DNA from: Bacteroidota bacterium
GTDB taxonomy: Bacteria > Bacteroidota > Bacteroidia > Chitinophagales > BACL12
DNA: 64,000 nt
Assembly (NCBI GenBank): GCA_016124275.1
Contig: WGOA01000051.1
Span: forward strand, 1 to 64,000
Reading direction: 5' to 3'
Below the pieces are notes generated by a model. That model saw only the letters and a program-made list of their open reading frames with translations, did not search any database and was not told the origin of the DNA. Below, in pieces: positions 19,676 through 29,235 of this stretch (position 1 is the first letter of the stretch; each line of letters begins with the position of its first letter). A program made the position numbers and the translations under genes.

Positions 19676-20425
19676 TCAGGGAACCAACGAGAACGCAGCG
19701 GGTATATTGGCTTTTACCTGCATGGCCATGGGCAGGTTGTCCATGGTATGCGTGGTGTTGACAGTGGGGAAGTCAATACTCGTGAACAACGCCAAAGGGT
19801 CATAGTTCAGGGTCAGGGTCAGCGTTTCTGCGTCATCACCGCCAAACGAGCCGGGTATGCTCAGTGTACTGAGAAAGTTGTCTGCGCCTAAATGCACTTC
19901 AAACCCGCTTCCGGATTCCGGCGTGCCGTCTCCATCGCCGTCGTAGATGCCGTCAATTCGCAGAAAAATATAGCCCGACGTCCAGCTCCAATGCATGTTC
20001 GGCGACTGGGGTGCCAACGGGTTGCTGGAAGCGTATTGCGTCGGGTCCAGGTGGTTGGTGGCCGAATCAATGCCTACGTTGAAGTTGAAGGCGGTGTAAG
20101 CCTGTGGCGGAACATTTCCCAGGGAGTAAGCGTCATCGTTGGGTTGGGCCAGCACGTAGGCATTTGTGCTGACGGTATTGCCGGCAATATCTTCTAACTG
20201 AATGCCGCTTAGGTAAAAGCGAAGCGTGTTAAACTGCACAGCAGTGCCGTTAATGGTGTAAATCGTGGCTGGGTTAAAAAGTGCTCCGCCAGGGGTAAAA
20301 CGCACTTGAAGTTCTACCGGGGTATCGTCGGTTTCTTCGTCGCAGGAGGGAAACAGACTAAGCACCGCAATCAGGCCTCCAAGCAGCCCAAATCGCTGCG
20401 CAGCAGGCAAAAAAGAACGGGTCAT
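19676..20425 (-). CDS. MbnP-family copper-binding-type lipoprotein
   Basis: IDSATNHLDPTQYASSNPLAPQSPNMHWSWTSGYIFLRIDG signature; start MTRSFLPAAQ supported by a TATCTTTA box just upstream. Confidence 0.82.
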   Translation of the reverse strand: MTRSFLPAAQRFGLLGGLIAVLSLFPSCDEETDDTPVELQVRFTPGGALFNPATIYTINGTAVQFNTLRFYLSGIQLEDIAGNTVSTNAYVLAQPNDDAYSLGNVPPQAYTAFNFNVGIDSATNHLDPTQYASSNPLAPQSPNMHWSWTSGYIFLRIDGIYDGDGDGTPESGSGFEVHLGADNFLSTLSIPGSFGGDDAETLTLTLNYDPLALFTSIDFPTVNTTHTMDNLPMAMQVKANIPAAFSLVP

Positions 20426-20630
20426 GAGAAACGGGTTTTTGAGGAACCCTAAAGATACGCCGCACTGGTTTTGGTTAGGACGCGTATGCAGCCGGATCCT
20501 TTCCAACAATGGCAGTAATTCAATATAGGGCCGTCCTATAATCGCGGATTTGTAAGCAGTTATGCTTTCTTCAGGGCTACTCTAAAAAACCCTTCAACTA
20601 AATGCGGGAAATAGCGTATCTTCGGGATTA

Positions 20631-21080
20631 ATGCGCTCGTTTACCGCCCAAATCAGTACCCTTTTCACCCTTGTGGCCTTTCTGGTGACCACAAGCGGTT
20701 GGGTGTTGCACCGGCATTACTGCCCGGAGAGTGAGCAACAAATTATTTCTCTGCTGGACGTTAGGCATTGTAGCGAGCCTGTGGCTGAGCTGCCTGCTTC
20801 TTGTTGCGAGAAGCCCGTATCCCTCCCCGAGCCCGCTTGTGGCGCCGATGATGGCTGCTGCAAAGACCAGGTGATTTTGCTGGAATTGCCCAGCCCCTAT
20901 TCGCTTCCGGTTTATCAGCATGGATCTGTTTTAAGTGATGCCGCTGTTGTTGCACCTTTCCGTACCGAGATCGTCCTTTGGGTGAACCTCCCGGAGGCTG
21001 CGGTGCCCATGCATCCCATTCCCCCGCCCCCCCTGCGCTGCCTGGATCGGCTCAACGAGCTCCAGGTTTACCGAACCTGA
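20631..21080 (+). CDS. HYC_CC_PP family small secreted protein
   Basis: LHRHYC...CC...CC...PIPPPPLR. Confidence 0.8.
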   Translation: MRSFTAQISTLFTLVAFLVTTSGWVLHRHYCPESEQQIISLLDVRHCSEPVAELPASCCEKPVSLPEPACGADDGCCKDQVILLELPSPYSLPVYQHGSVLSDAAVVAPFRTEIVLWVNLPEAAVPMHPIPPPPLRCLDRLNELQVYRT

Positions 21081-21156
21081 TTCTTTTTTCGGACTGTGCC
21101 TGCCCCCCAACAACGTTGGGAGGCCTTAGCCTTTATGTACCCCGAAAAGAATTGGA

Positions 21157-23472
21157 ATGATCTCTTTATCCTTTTACGTCCGGATTGTGCCCCTTGCGGC
21201 GCTGCTCTATGCGCTGCCGGCACGCGGACAATCGCCCCGGCATGACATCCAGGGCCGCATTACCGATGCCGAAACAGGGCTGCCCCTGCCCGGAGCCAGC
21301 GTCTATTGGTTGGGAAGCGCCACCGGAACCAGCTCGGACCCCGATGGCTATTTTGCCCTCGGTTTACCCGGCCAAGCCCCGGCCGCTGGCCAAGCGCCAG
21401 CAGCTGGCCAAGCCCCGGCTGCAAGCCAAGCGCCAGCTGGAGACCAAGCTCCGGCTGCAGGCCAAACGCCAACCCAACTGGTCATCAGCCAGGTCGGCTA
21501 CCAGAGCGATACGCTGCTCGTGCAGGATCAGGATGACCTGGTGGTTACACTCGTACCCGGTCAGGTGCTGGACGAAGTTTCCATTGAGGGTCGTCAGGAC
21601 GCTGCCAGCCTGCTTTCGCCCATCAACCAGGTCACTATCTCCGAGCACGAACTGACCCGCGGTGCCTGTTGCAATCTTTCAGAAAGTTTTGAAACCACCA
21701 CCGACGTGGATGTCGAGTTCACGGACGGCATCAGCGGCGCGCGGCAAGTGCGCATGCTTGGCCTGGACGGCCGCTACGTGCAAATGCTCACAGAGAACCG
21801 CCCTGGAGCGCGGGGACTTGCCTTGCCCTACGGCCTGACCTTTGTGCCCGGCACCTGGATGTCATCCATTCAGGTAACCAAAGGGCCAGGTTCCGTGATC
21901 AACGGCTATGAAGCCATGAGCGGGCAGCTCAATGTGGAATACCACAAGCCCGAAGCCATGGACAAGCTCTTTCTCAATGCCTACGGCAGTGTTATGGGCC
22001 GGCTGGAAGCCAATGCGCACGGCAGCGCAAAGGTCAGCGACCTCACCAGCATGGGTTGGTTCGGACACGGGGCATGGGTGGGCCGCCAAAATGACCACAA
22101 CGATGACGGCTTTCTGGATCTTCCGGAATCCCAATCGTTTGTGCTCATGAACCGCTGGTCGTTTACAGGTCGAAGGGCTGTGCACGGTCAGGCAGGAGCA
22201 GAATATGTGCACCAGGATTTGTTCGGCGGCCAACTGGACAGCCGAAATGCCGACATTGGCGACTTGTACAGCAATCCGGTCAGCACGCGCCGCGCACAAG
22301 CCTGGAGCAAAATTGGCTGGATTCACCCGGACAAAGCGCGCCGCAGCAGCGGTCTGGTGTTGCAAGGCACCTGGCACCAGCAAGAAAGCCGCTACGGCAA
22401 CCGCTACGCGTATGCGGGAGAATCCAAAACGCTGCACGCCAACCTGATCAACGACGTGCCCATTGGTTCGGGCACGGAACACATGTTCCGCACCGGTGCT
22501 TCGCTGCTGCTGGACGATGTTTCCGAAACACTGAGCGACCCGACGGCCAGCAACGAAACCTTCAACGGTCAACTTGGCGAGCGCATGGAAACAGTTCCGG
22601 GCGTTTTTGCCGAGTACTCGCTTGATTTGCGCGACTGGTCTTTGGTGGCCGGTGTCCGGGCCGATTACCACAACACGCTCGGCTGGCAGGGGGCACCGCG
22701 CGTGCACGTCCGCAAGTGCTGGAACGAAAAGTCCACGCTGCGGGTGTCGGGGGGGCGGGGCTGGCGCACGGTCAACCCCATCCTTGAGTTTAGCAACTGG
22801 TTGAACAGCGCCCGCGTGTTCAGCGCCGATGAAGGCCTGTTGTGGGAATCATCCTGGAACACCGGCGGCGGTTTTCAACAATTGGTAACGTTGGGGCAAC
22901 GCGCGTGGTCCCTTCGCCTCGATTACTTCTACACGGGCTTTGACCAGCGCGTGGTTGTGGATTTGGACACCGATGCGGACGCGGTACTGGTGCAACAGTC
23001 GCCGAGCTATTCGCGCTCGCACGCTGGCCAAATTGAACTGGACGGTGAAGTGTGGAACGGGCTAACGATGCGCCTGGCCTGGAAGTACGAAGACGTGCGG
23101 GCCGAAACGGCCGGGGAACTTCGCCGCGAAACGTTCGTGCCGCAATGGCGCAGTCTGGCCAGTGTCGGCTACGAAACACCCAACGATCGCTGGCAGGCCG
23201 ATGCCACGCTTCAGTTGGTTGGCCCTTCGCGCCTGCCGCTGAGTTTTGAAGATACCGAGTCGCCGGTTTACCCGCAATTGCTGGCCCAGGTGACCCGGCA
23301 TTTTGAGGCCTGGAGCCTGTACGTGGGCTCTGAAAACATCACCGGATTTCACCAGCACGACGCCATTCGCGGCGCGGCAAACCCTTTTGGATCAAACTTT
23401 GATGCAGCGGGGCTCTGGGGACCGGTCATGGGCCGAAACGTTTACGCAGGCGTGCGCTTCACCTTAAATTGA
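21157..23472 (+). CDS. TonB-dependent receptor with N-terminal carboxypeptidase-regulatory-like domain, putative metal receptor
   Basis: Plug: TRGACCNLSESFETTTDVDVEFTDGISGARQVRMLGLDGRYVQMLTENRPGARGLA; beta-barrel ending RNVYAGVRFTLN. Confidence 0.9.
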   Translation: MISLSFYVRIVPLAALLYALPARGQSPRHDIQGRITDAETGLPLPGASVYWLGSATGTSSDPDGYFALGLPGQAPAAGQAPAAGQAPAASQAPAGDQAPAAGQTPTQLVISQVGYQSDTLLVQDQDDLVVTLVPGQVLDEVSIEGRQDAASLLSPINQVTISEHELTRGACCNLSESFETTTDVDVEFTDGISGARQVRMLGLDGRYVQMLTENRPGARGLALPYGLTFVPGTWMSSIQVTKGPGSVINGYEAMSGQLNVEYHKPEAMDKLFLNAYGSVMGRLEANAHGSAKVSDLTSMGWFGHGAWVGRQNDHNDDGFLDLPESQSFVLMNRWSFTGRRAVHGQAGAEYVHQDLFGGQLDSRNADIGDLYSNPVSTRRAQAWSKIGWIHPDKARRSSGLVLQGTWHQQESRYGNRYAYAGESKTLHANLINDVPIGSGTEHMFRTGASLLLDDVSETLSDPTASNETFNGQLGERMETVPGVFAEYSLDLRDWSLVAGVRADYHNTLGWQGAPRVHVRKCWNEKSTLRVSGGRGWRTVNPILEFSNWLNSARVFSADEGLLWESSWNTGGGFQQLVTLGQRAWSLRLDYFYTGFDQRVVVDLDTDADAVLVQQSPSYSRSHAGQIELDGEVWNGLTMRLAWKYEDVRAETAGELRRETFVPQWRSLASVGYETPNDRWQADATLQLVGPSRLPLSFEDTESPVYPQLLAQVTRHFEAWSLYVGSENITGFHQHDAIRGAANPFGSNFDAAGLWGPVMGRNVYAGVRFTLN
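21370..21477. repeat. 18-bp tandem repeat (6 units) encoding GQAPAA hexapeptides inside the TonB receptor
   Basis: GQAPAA GQAPAA GQAPAA SQAPAG DQAPAA GQTPTQ. Confidence 0.95.
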
Positions 23473-23605
23473 ATCGTGTTTATCGCGAACCAACGCCAGG
23501 GCATCGCTTAAAACCCCATAGCCTGCGTTACGCTCCAAAGGGGGCTTGGTAAGCGACCCATACTGCCTTGCAAACAACCTTAAAAAACACAACAAAAGTT
23601 ATCTT

Positions 23606-23968
23606 ATGAAATTTCAAATGAGTTCCTTCCTGATGGTATTTTTCCTCAGCGCCCTGGCTTACTCCTGCTCCACTGCACAAGCAGGCGGCAGCGAGACGCA
23701 ATCCATTGAAATTCAAACTTCGGCAGTTTGCGGCACCTGCAAACAAACCCTGGAAAAAGCTATGGCAAATGCGGATGGGGTCAGCTCCAGCCGATTGGAC
23801 TTGGGCAACAAGGTATTGACCGTGGAGTTTGACCCGGATAAAACCAATGCCGAGGCCCTTCGCAAACTGGTTACGGAAACCGGCTACGATGCCGATGGCC
23901 AACCCGCCAATCAAACCTCGCACGACAACCTTCCGGCTTGTTGCCAGAAAGACAGCGGTCTGCATTAA
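23606..23968 (+). CDS. heavy-metal-associated (HMA) domain lipoprotein
   Basis: Lipobox YSC; IQTSAVCGTCKQTLEKAMANADGVSSSRLDLGNKVLTVEFDPDKTN; C-terminal CCQKDSGLH. Confidence 0.85.
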   Translation: MKFQMSSFLMVFFLSALAYSCSTAQAGGSETQSIEIQTSAVCGTCKQTLEKAMANADGVSSSRLDLGNKVLTVEFDPDKTNAEALRKLVTETGYDADGQPANQTSHDNLPACCQKDSGLH

Positions 23969-23998
23969 GGGCACGGGCAAACCAGCATAGCCATCCTT

Positions 23999-24247
23999 AT
24001 GAAATTCAAGACCAACATCAACTGTGCCAATTGCATCCGCGCCGTTTCGGGCATGCTCAACCAGGAAAAACGCATTGCATCCTGGTCGGTGGACACCGAA
24101 AATCCGGATAAGATTCTGACCGTTCAGGGGCAGCTGAGCCCTGAAGAGGTGGTGCAAACAGTTTACCAGACCGGCTTTGATGCCGTGTGGTTGCCGGAGG
24201 CAGAAGCTGCATCTACAGCGGATTCTCCAACAGCACAAAACCGTTGA
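23999..24247 (+). CDS. heavy-metal-associated (HMA) domain protein
   Basis: MKFKTNINCANCIRAVSGMLNQEKRIASWSVDTENPDKILTVQG. Confidence 0.85.
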   Translation: MKFKTNINCANCIRAVSGMLNQEKRIASWSVDTENPDKILTVQGQLSPEEVVQTVYQTGFDAVWLPEAEAASTADSPTAQNR

Positions 24248-24863
24248 TAAACGCCTCCACATCTGCCGGCTGGGGATACTTGCCATCGCGCAGGACCCCG
24301 AGCTGGTAGAGGCGGTTGTTGACCAGAATCAGTTCGTACACGGCGTGGAAATGGGCGTCGCGGGCGCGAAAGCGCTGGCTTGGGTATTGCTGTCGCACGG
24401 AGTCAAAAATCACTTCGAACTGCGTGCCCTTGCCAAGGCCTTCTACCACCGATTCGCGGGCTTCCTGCAAAATCTGCCGCGCCGGGCGGCTGTAAATCAC
24501 CGCTGTGGGATAATCGGAGTAACTGGCCCAATACGCTTTGGTGATGCTGTAGTCGTAGGCAATGGTGATCAATTCAATTTGCCCCTGCGGCGAGGGTATC
24601 ATGGCCGAACTGACCTTGGGAGGACCGGGAAAGCGCAGTTGAAAATCCTCGCCGCTGCTTTGATACAAGTAAGATAACGGGGGAAGGCGATCCGGCGCTA
24701 AGCGAACGTCTTCCAGCGTTGGGACACTGTCGGGTTCCAGCACCAGCACGTTGCTGACACCGTTCGTGCTGCGCGGGCGATGCTCGCACGAGCTTGCACC
24801 GAGCAGCTGGATGAACCCCAGCATGGCCAGCCATCCGGCCCTTATGAAAGTTTTTTGCCACAT
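24213..24863 (-). CDS. hypothetical lipoprotein
   Basis: 216 aa with lipobox ASSC; TATATTCG box just upstream. Confidence 0.65.
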   Translation of the reverse strand: MWQKTFIRAGWLAMLGFIQLLGASSCEHRPRSTNGVSNVLVLEPDSVPTLEDVRLAPDRLPPLSYLYQSSGEDFQLRFPGPPKVSSAMIPSPQGQIELITIAYDYSITKAYWASYSDYPTAVIYSRPARQILQEARESVVEGLGKGTQFEVIFDSVRQQYPSQRFRARDAHFHAVYELILVNNRLYQLGVLRDGKYPQPADVEAFINGFVLLENPL

Positions 24864-24897
24864 GTCCCAAGGGCGAATATAGGAATCCGCGTGTGGG

Positions 24898-25974
24898 CTA
24901 GTGCATTTTTGGCAAAGCCAGTGCGCGATCGGGGTAATCGGTGATCAAACCATCCACCCCCATTTCCCGCATGCGGAGCATATCGGCGGGCTCGTTCACC
25001 GTCCAGGGAATGACGCGAATGCCGCGCTTGTGGGCTGATTTGACCATAGCCGGTGTAACCAGTTTAAACCAGGGGCTGTACACGGCAGGTTCAAAACCCA
25101 GCCGCTTTAGCTCCAGGGCCATGACCGGATTTTCTTCCACCAACTGCACCAGCGGCAGCGAAGGCTCCAGCGCGCGGGCAAGCCGGAGCACCCGGTAGTC
25201 AAAACTCTGCAGGTGCCAGCGCGTCCAGACGCCGCTTTCTTTCATTACCGCAAGCAAGAGCGGCAGCGCTGTTTCCGGGCCGGGTTGCTCCAACCCGTCC
25301 CATTCCGGCCTGGATTTAAGTTCGATGTTGTAAGCAACCGGCTGGCCCGTTTCTCGCGCGCGCGCTTCCGTTTGCAGCAGCAGGTCGCGCAAGAGCGGTT
25401 TGACGGTGGGCTGGGTTTTTTGCCCGGGAAATCGCGGATGGGGTTGGCTGCCGCAATCGTATCGGACAATGTCCGCGTAGGTCAGCACCCCAAAGTGCAG
25501 CGCCTTGCCCCGTTCAGAATCTTCAGCCTGAAGTTCCGTTGCGCCGGTTGGCTCTTGTGCCACTGGGCCCGAGCCGATCCGGCATATTTCCGGATTGATC
25601 CAGGGCTCGTGCGAAACCACCACTTGCCCATCCGCACTGATGACCACGTCCAGTTCCAATACGGTGATGCCCAGTTCCATGGCGTGCAAAAATGCAGGCA
25701 GCGTGTTCTCCGGCATCAGGCCCCGGCATCCGCGGTGGCCCTGAATTTCAAAGGCGATGCTTTCGGGCGAAGGGCTTCCGTTGCGGTTCACGGCATGGTG
25801 TTGAGCATGGCGGGTTTGGGCGCTGGAAGCTGGGGAGGAGCGTGCACAAGCGGCCAGCGTAAACATCACCACCGTCAAAATCAGGAGCGCGGCAACAACA
25901 CGCGTTGACGCGCTGGTCCATACGCTGCGGTGCTGCTGCACCTCAGCCATGCAGCACAAAGGAATCCCGGTCAT
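24898..25974 (-). CDS. glycerophosphodiester phosphodiesterase family protein
   Basis: EIQGHRGCRGLMPENTLPAFLHAMELGITVLELDVVISADGQVVVSHEPWINPE. Confidence 0.9.
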   Translation of the reverse strand: MTGIPLCCMAEVQQHRSVWTSASTRVVAALLILTVVMFTLAACARSSPASSAQTRHAQHHAVNRNGSPSPESIAFEIQGHRGCRGLMPENTLPAFLHAMELGITVLELDVVISADGQVVVSHEPWINPEICRIGSGPVAQEPTGATELQAEDSERGKALHFGVLTYADIVRYDCGSQPHPRFPGQKTQPTVKPLLRDLLLQTEARARETGQPVAYNIELKSRPEWDGLEQPGPETALPLLLAVMKESGVWTRWHLQSFDYRVLRLARALEPSLPLVQLVEENPVMALELKRLGFEPAVYSPWFKLVTPAMVKSAHKRGIRVIPWTVNEPADMLRMREMGVDGLITDYPDRALALPKMH

Positions 25975-26716
25975 TCAAAAAGGGAAAACGCGCGCGGGTT
26001 TCCGACACCGTGGCTGCGGGGAGCACAAAGCTGTAAACGCCTTCCTGATCGCCGGCGTGCAGCACCGGTTGGCCAAGAGGATCGTGCAAGACACTGTCCC
26101 CTTGGTAAACTTCGCCATTTCCATCGCTGCCTACGCGGTTCAAGCCCGCTACCCAACATACGTTTTCGATGGCGCGCGCCTGCAGCAGAACTTTCCAGGG
26201 CAGGGCCCGCCGCTGGGGCCAACTGGCCACGTACAGCAACAGATCAACCGCATCGGTGTTGCGGCTCCAAACCGGGAAACGCAAGTCGTAACAAACCAAT
26301 GGCTGAATTTTCCAGCCCCGCCATTGCACCAGCAATCGGGAGCCGCCCGCCTGGTACACTTCGTGCTCGCCAGCCAGACTGAACAAGTGGCGTTTGTCGT
26401 AGTGCAGGACACGGCCTTCCGGCTCTACCCAAAACAGCCGATTGAAATACTTGCCCCCTTCGCCCGCAATGATGCTGCCGCAAACGGCTGCCTGATGTTT
26501 GTTAGCCAATTCGGCCATCCAACTGACCGTAGGTCCATCCGACGACTCGGCCAGCCGGGCGGCCTGCATCGAAAATCCGGTGCTGAACATTTCCGGCAGC
26601 AAAATGAGATCGGTGGCCGGCAAACCCTCCAGAGCAGCGGCCAAACGCTCGCAGTTGGCCTGGGGATTTTCCCAAACCAGGTCTTGTTGAACCAGGGCGA
26701 GGGTTAAATCGCGCAT
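25943..26716 (-). CDS. carbon-nitrogen hydrolase, omega-amidase type (YafV/Nit2-like)
   Basis: LILLPEMFSTGF, YDKRHLFSLAGEHEVYQAG, VCYDLRFPVWSRN. Confidence 0.88.
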   Translation of the reverse strand: MRDLTLALVQQDLVWENPQANCERLAAALEGLPATDLILLPEMFSTGFSMQAARLAESSDGPTVSWMAELANKHQAAVCGSIIAGEGGKYFNRLFWVEPEGRVLHYDKRHLFSLAGEHEVYQAGGSRLLVQWRGWKIQPLVCYDLRFPVWSRNTDAVDLLLYVASWPQRRALPWKVLLQARAIENVCWVAGLNRVGSDGNGEVYQGDSVLHDPLGQPVLHAGDQEGVYSFVLPAATVSETRARFPFLNDRDSFVLHG

Positions 26717-27861
26717 AGTTTGGCGGCCGCTTTTTCCAGCGTTTCATCCGACTTGGCAAAGCAAAAACGAAGCACCTTGTTGTCTTCCTTGCTGCGGTAA
26801 AACACGCTGACGGGAATGGCGGCAACGCCGTAATCGCCAGTCATGCGCACGGCAAAGGCGTCGTCGGCCTCGTCGGTGATGTCGCGGAAGCCCAGCAGCT
26901 GAAAGTAGGTGCCTGAGCAAGGCAGGAGCGTAAACCGGCTGCCGCTGACCAGATCGCTAAAGCGATCGCGCTTGGCTTCATAGAACGCCGCCAGCTCCAG
27001 GTAGGCCTCCTTTCGAACCATAAAATCAGAAAGGGCCAGCTGAATGGGGTGGTTTACCGCAAAAACCTGGTACTGGTGCACAAGCCTGAACTGCTTCATC
27101 AGGTTTTCGGGGGCCAAGCAATACCCGACCTTCCAACCGGTATTGTGGTACGTTTTGCCAAACGAAAACACGGCAAAACTGCGCTCGGCCAGGCGCGGAT
27201 AGCGCAACACGCTTTGGTGGGGCTCCTGGTTGAAAATGATGTGCTCGTAAACTTCGTCGCTGAGCAGGATCACATCCGTGCCGTCGGTGAGCTTGATGAG
27301 CTGCTGCATGTCCTCCTCGCGCAAAATGGCCCCGGTGGGGTTGTGCGGGCTGTTGAGGATGATCATGCGCGTCCGGTTGGAAATGCGCTGCTTGACCGAT
27401 TCCCAGTGGTAGCGGTAATCCGGGTACTGCAGGGGAATGTGAATGGGCATTCCCCCGGCCAGCTTGATGGCGGGCACGTAACTGTCGTAGGCCGGGTCAA
27501 ACACAATGACCTCGTCCCCTTCACGCACCACCGATTGAATGGCGGTGAATAGGGCTTGCGTACCGCCTGCAGTAACGGTTATTTCCTGCTCGGGCGAAAA
27601 CACGGCCCCGTAAACGGACTCGGTTTTTTCGGCAATGGCCTCGCGCAGGCCCATCACACCCGGCATTGGGGCGTATTGGTTAAAGCCTTTGCGCATGTAT
27701 CCCGCCACCGCGTTGATGAGCTCTTTGTGGGGAGGGAAATCCGGGAAGCCCTGCGACAGGTTAATGGCCCCGGTTTCATTGGCCAACGCCGTCATCTTGC
27801 TAAAGATGGACGTACCGGTGTTGGGCAGTTTGCTAATGAGGGAGGAAGGGAAAACGGGCAT
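26704..27861 (-). CDS. methionine/glutamine aminotransferase (YbdL-like class I/II)
   Basis: INLSQGFPDFPPHKELINAV, NSPHNPTGAILREEDMQQL, SFGKTYHNTGWKVGYC. Confidence 0.9.
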   Translation of the reverse strand: MPVFPSSLISKLPNTGTSIFSKMTALANETGAINLSQGFPDFPPHKELINAVAGYMRKGFNQYAPMPGVMGLREAIAEKTESVYGAVFSPEQEITVTAGGTQALFTAIQSVVREGDEVIVFDPAYDSYVPAIKLAGGMPIHIPLQYPDYRYHWESVKQRISNRTRMIILNSPHNPTGAILREEDMQQLIKLTDGTDVILLSDEVYEHIIFNQEPHQSVLRYPRLAERSFAVFSFGKTYHNTGWKVGYCLAPENLMKQFRLVHQYQVFAVNHPIQLALSDFMVRKEAYLELAAFYEAKRDRFSDLVSGSRFTLLPCSGTYFQLLGFRDITDEADDAFAVRMTGDYGVAAIPVSVFYRSKEDNKVLRFCFAKSDETLEKAAAKLCAI

Positions 27862-27900
27862 ATTCGGGCGGGATCGTCACTGCGTTACCAGAAGGAAACC

Positions 27901-28977
27901 TTATAGGAAGCGGTCACCTTTCTTTCGTTTTACGTCGCTGGCAATTTCTCGGATGAATTGTTCCTTTTCTTTTTGGCAGATCAACAGGGCATCCGGAGTG
28001 TCGATGACGATGAAGTCATCCAAGCCCTGTAAAACCACAAGCTTATCATCCGGTGCCATGATCATGCAATTGGTGGCGTCGTAGATCATCACGTTGTTTC
28101 CCTGTGCAGCATTGCCCAGGTAGTCCCGGTGGTATTTCTCGTACAAAGAACCCCAAGTGCCCAGGTCGGACCAACCAAAACTGGCCGGGATGACCATGAC
28201 GTTGTCTGCCTTTTCCAATACGCCATAGTCGATAGAAATGTTCGTGACCACGGAGTATGCTTTTCGAACAAATTCCTTCTCCTCGGCTTTGCCAAAATGC
28301 GGGCGCAAATCGCGGAAAGCATCGCCGATTTCCGGCAGGTGCTGTTGAAACGCTTGAAGAATGGTTTGGACCCGCCAGACGAAAATGCCGGAATTCCACA
28401 GGAAATCGCCGGAACGCATAAAGGTCTTGGCCAGTTCAAGGTTGGGTTTCTCGGTAAAGGTTTTTACCGGGAACACGTTTTGGTGACCCTCTTCAACAAA
28501 CTGGATGTACCCATACCCGGTATCGGGCCGCGTTGGGCGAATTCCCAGGGTAATCAGGTCATCATGGGTGCCTGCATAGGCGACTGCCTGCTCAATAACT
28601 GACTGGAAATCAGCATCATTGAGAATCAGGTGGTCTGACGGGGCAATGACCATGCGCGCCTCCGGATCGCGCTCGGCGATCACATTAGCTGCAAGAGCTA
28701 TGCAAGGCGCGGTGTTTCGCCGCATGGGCTCAGCCAAAACCTGGCTTTCGTGCAGGTCTGGCAATTGGCTGCGGACTAATTCCACATAGTCTTCGTTGGT
28801 GACCACGAAGATGTTTTCCTTGGGGCAAATGGGCAAAAAACGGTCGTAAGTAGCCTGTAACAGTGATTTGCCGGTGCCCAGCACATCAATAAACTGTTTG
28901 GGCCTGGCGATGCGGCTCATCGGCCAGAATCGGCTGCCGATTCCGCCTGCCATAATGGCAACGTAGGTATTCCTCAT
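27901..28977 (-). CDS. mannose-1-phosphate guanylyltransferase
   Basis: VAIMAGGIGSRFWPMSRIARPKQFIDVLG, EKPNLELAKTF, WNSGIFVWR. Confidence 0.93.
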   Translation of the reverse strand: MRNTYVAIMAGGIGSRFWPMSRIARPKQFIDVLGTGKSLLQATYDRFLPICPKENIFVVTNEDYVELVRSQLPDLHESQVLAEPMRRNTAPCIALAANVIAERDPEARMVIAPSDHLILNDADFQSVIEQAVAYAGTHDDLITLGIRPTRPDTGYGYIQFVEEGHQNVFPVKTFTEKPNLELAKTFMRSGDFLWNSGIFVWRVQTILQAFQQHLPEIGDAFRDLRPHFGKAEEKEFVRKAYSVVTNISIDYGVLEKADNVMVIPASFGWSDLGTWGSLYEKYHRDYLGNAAQGNNVMIYDATNCMIMAPDDKLVVLQGLDDFIVIDTPDALLICQKEKEQFIREIASDVKRKKGDRFL

Positions 28978-28993
28978 AACCCCAATTTGGGTG

Positions 28994-29001
28994 CAAACTT
29001 A
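28994..29001 (-). promoter_or_regulatory. Bacteroidota -7 box TAAGTTTG upstream of the mannose-1-P guanylyltransferase gene
   Basis: Exact TAnnTTTG match about 17 nt before the ATG. Confidence 0.45.
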
Positions 29002-29235
29002 GCCTTATTTGATGACGGGTGAAGGGCTGCCGGGTACTTGCAGTTTTCGGTACAGAAAAGCTTGCCTAAATGGTACTTTTGCAGGCGTTTTTGTTAAATT
29101 GAGACTGATTAGCGGATTGCAACCTTTTACCCCCCGTTTGTGCTGTTTTTAGCCAGAGTGCGGGATTCGTGGTGGATTGTTTCGCCGGTCATTATCACTT
29201 GATCGAGGTTTTTTTTAATTTTTTTCAGGGTTCTG

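Noticed and set aside
13390-21477. Tandem repeats considered as CRISPR
   Set aside because: Short, contiguous units with no spacers and no cas genes.
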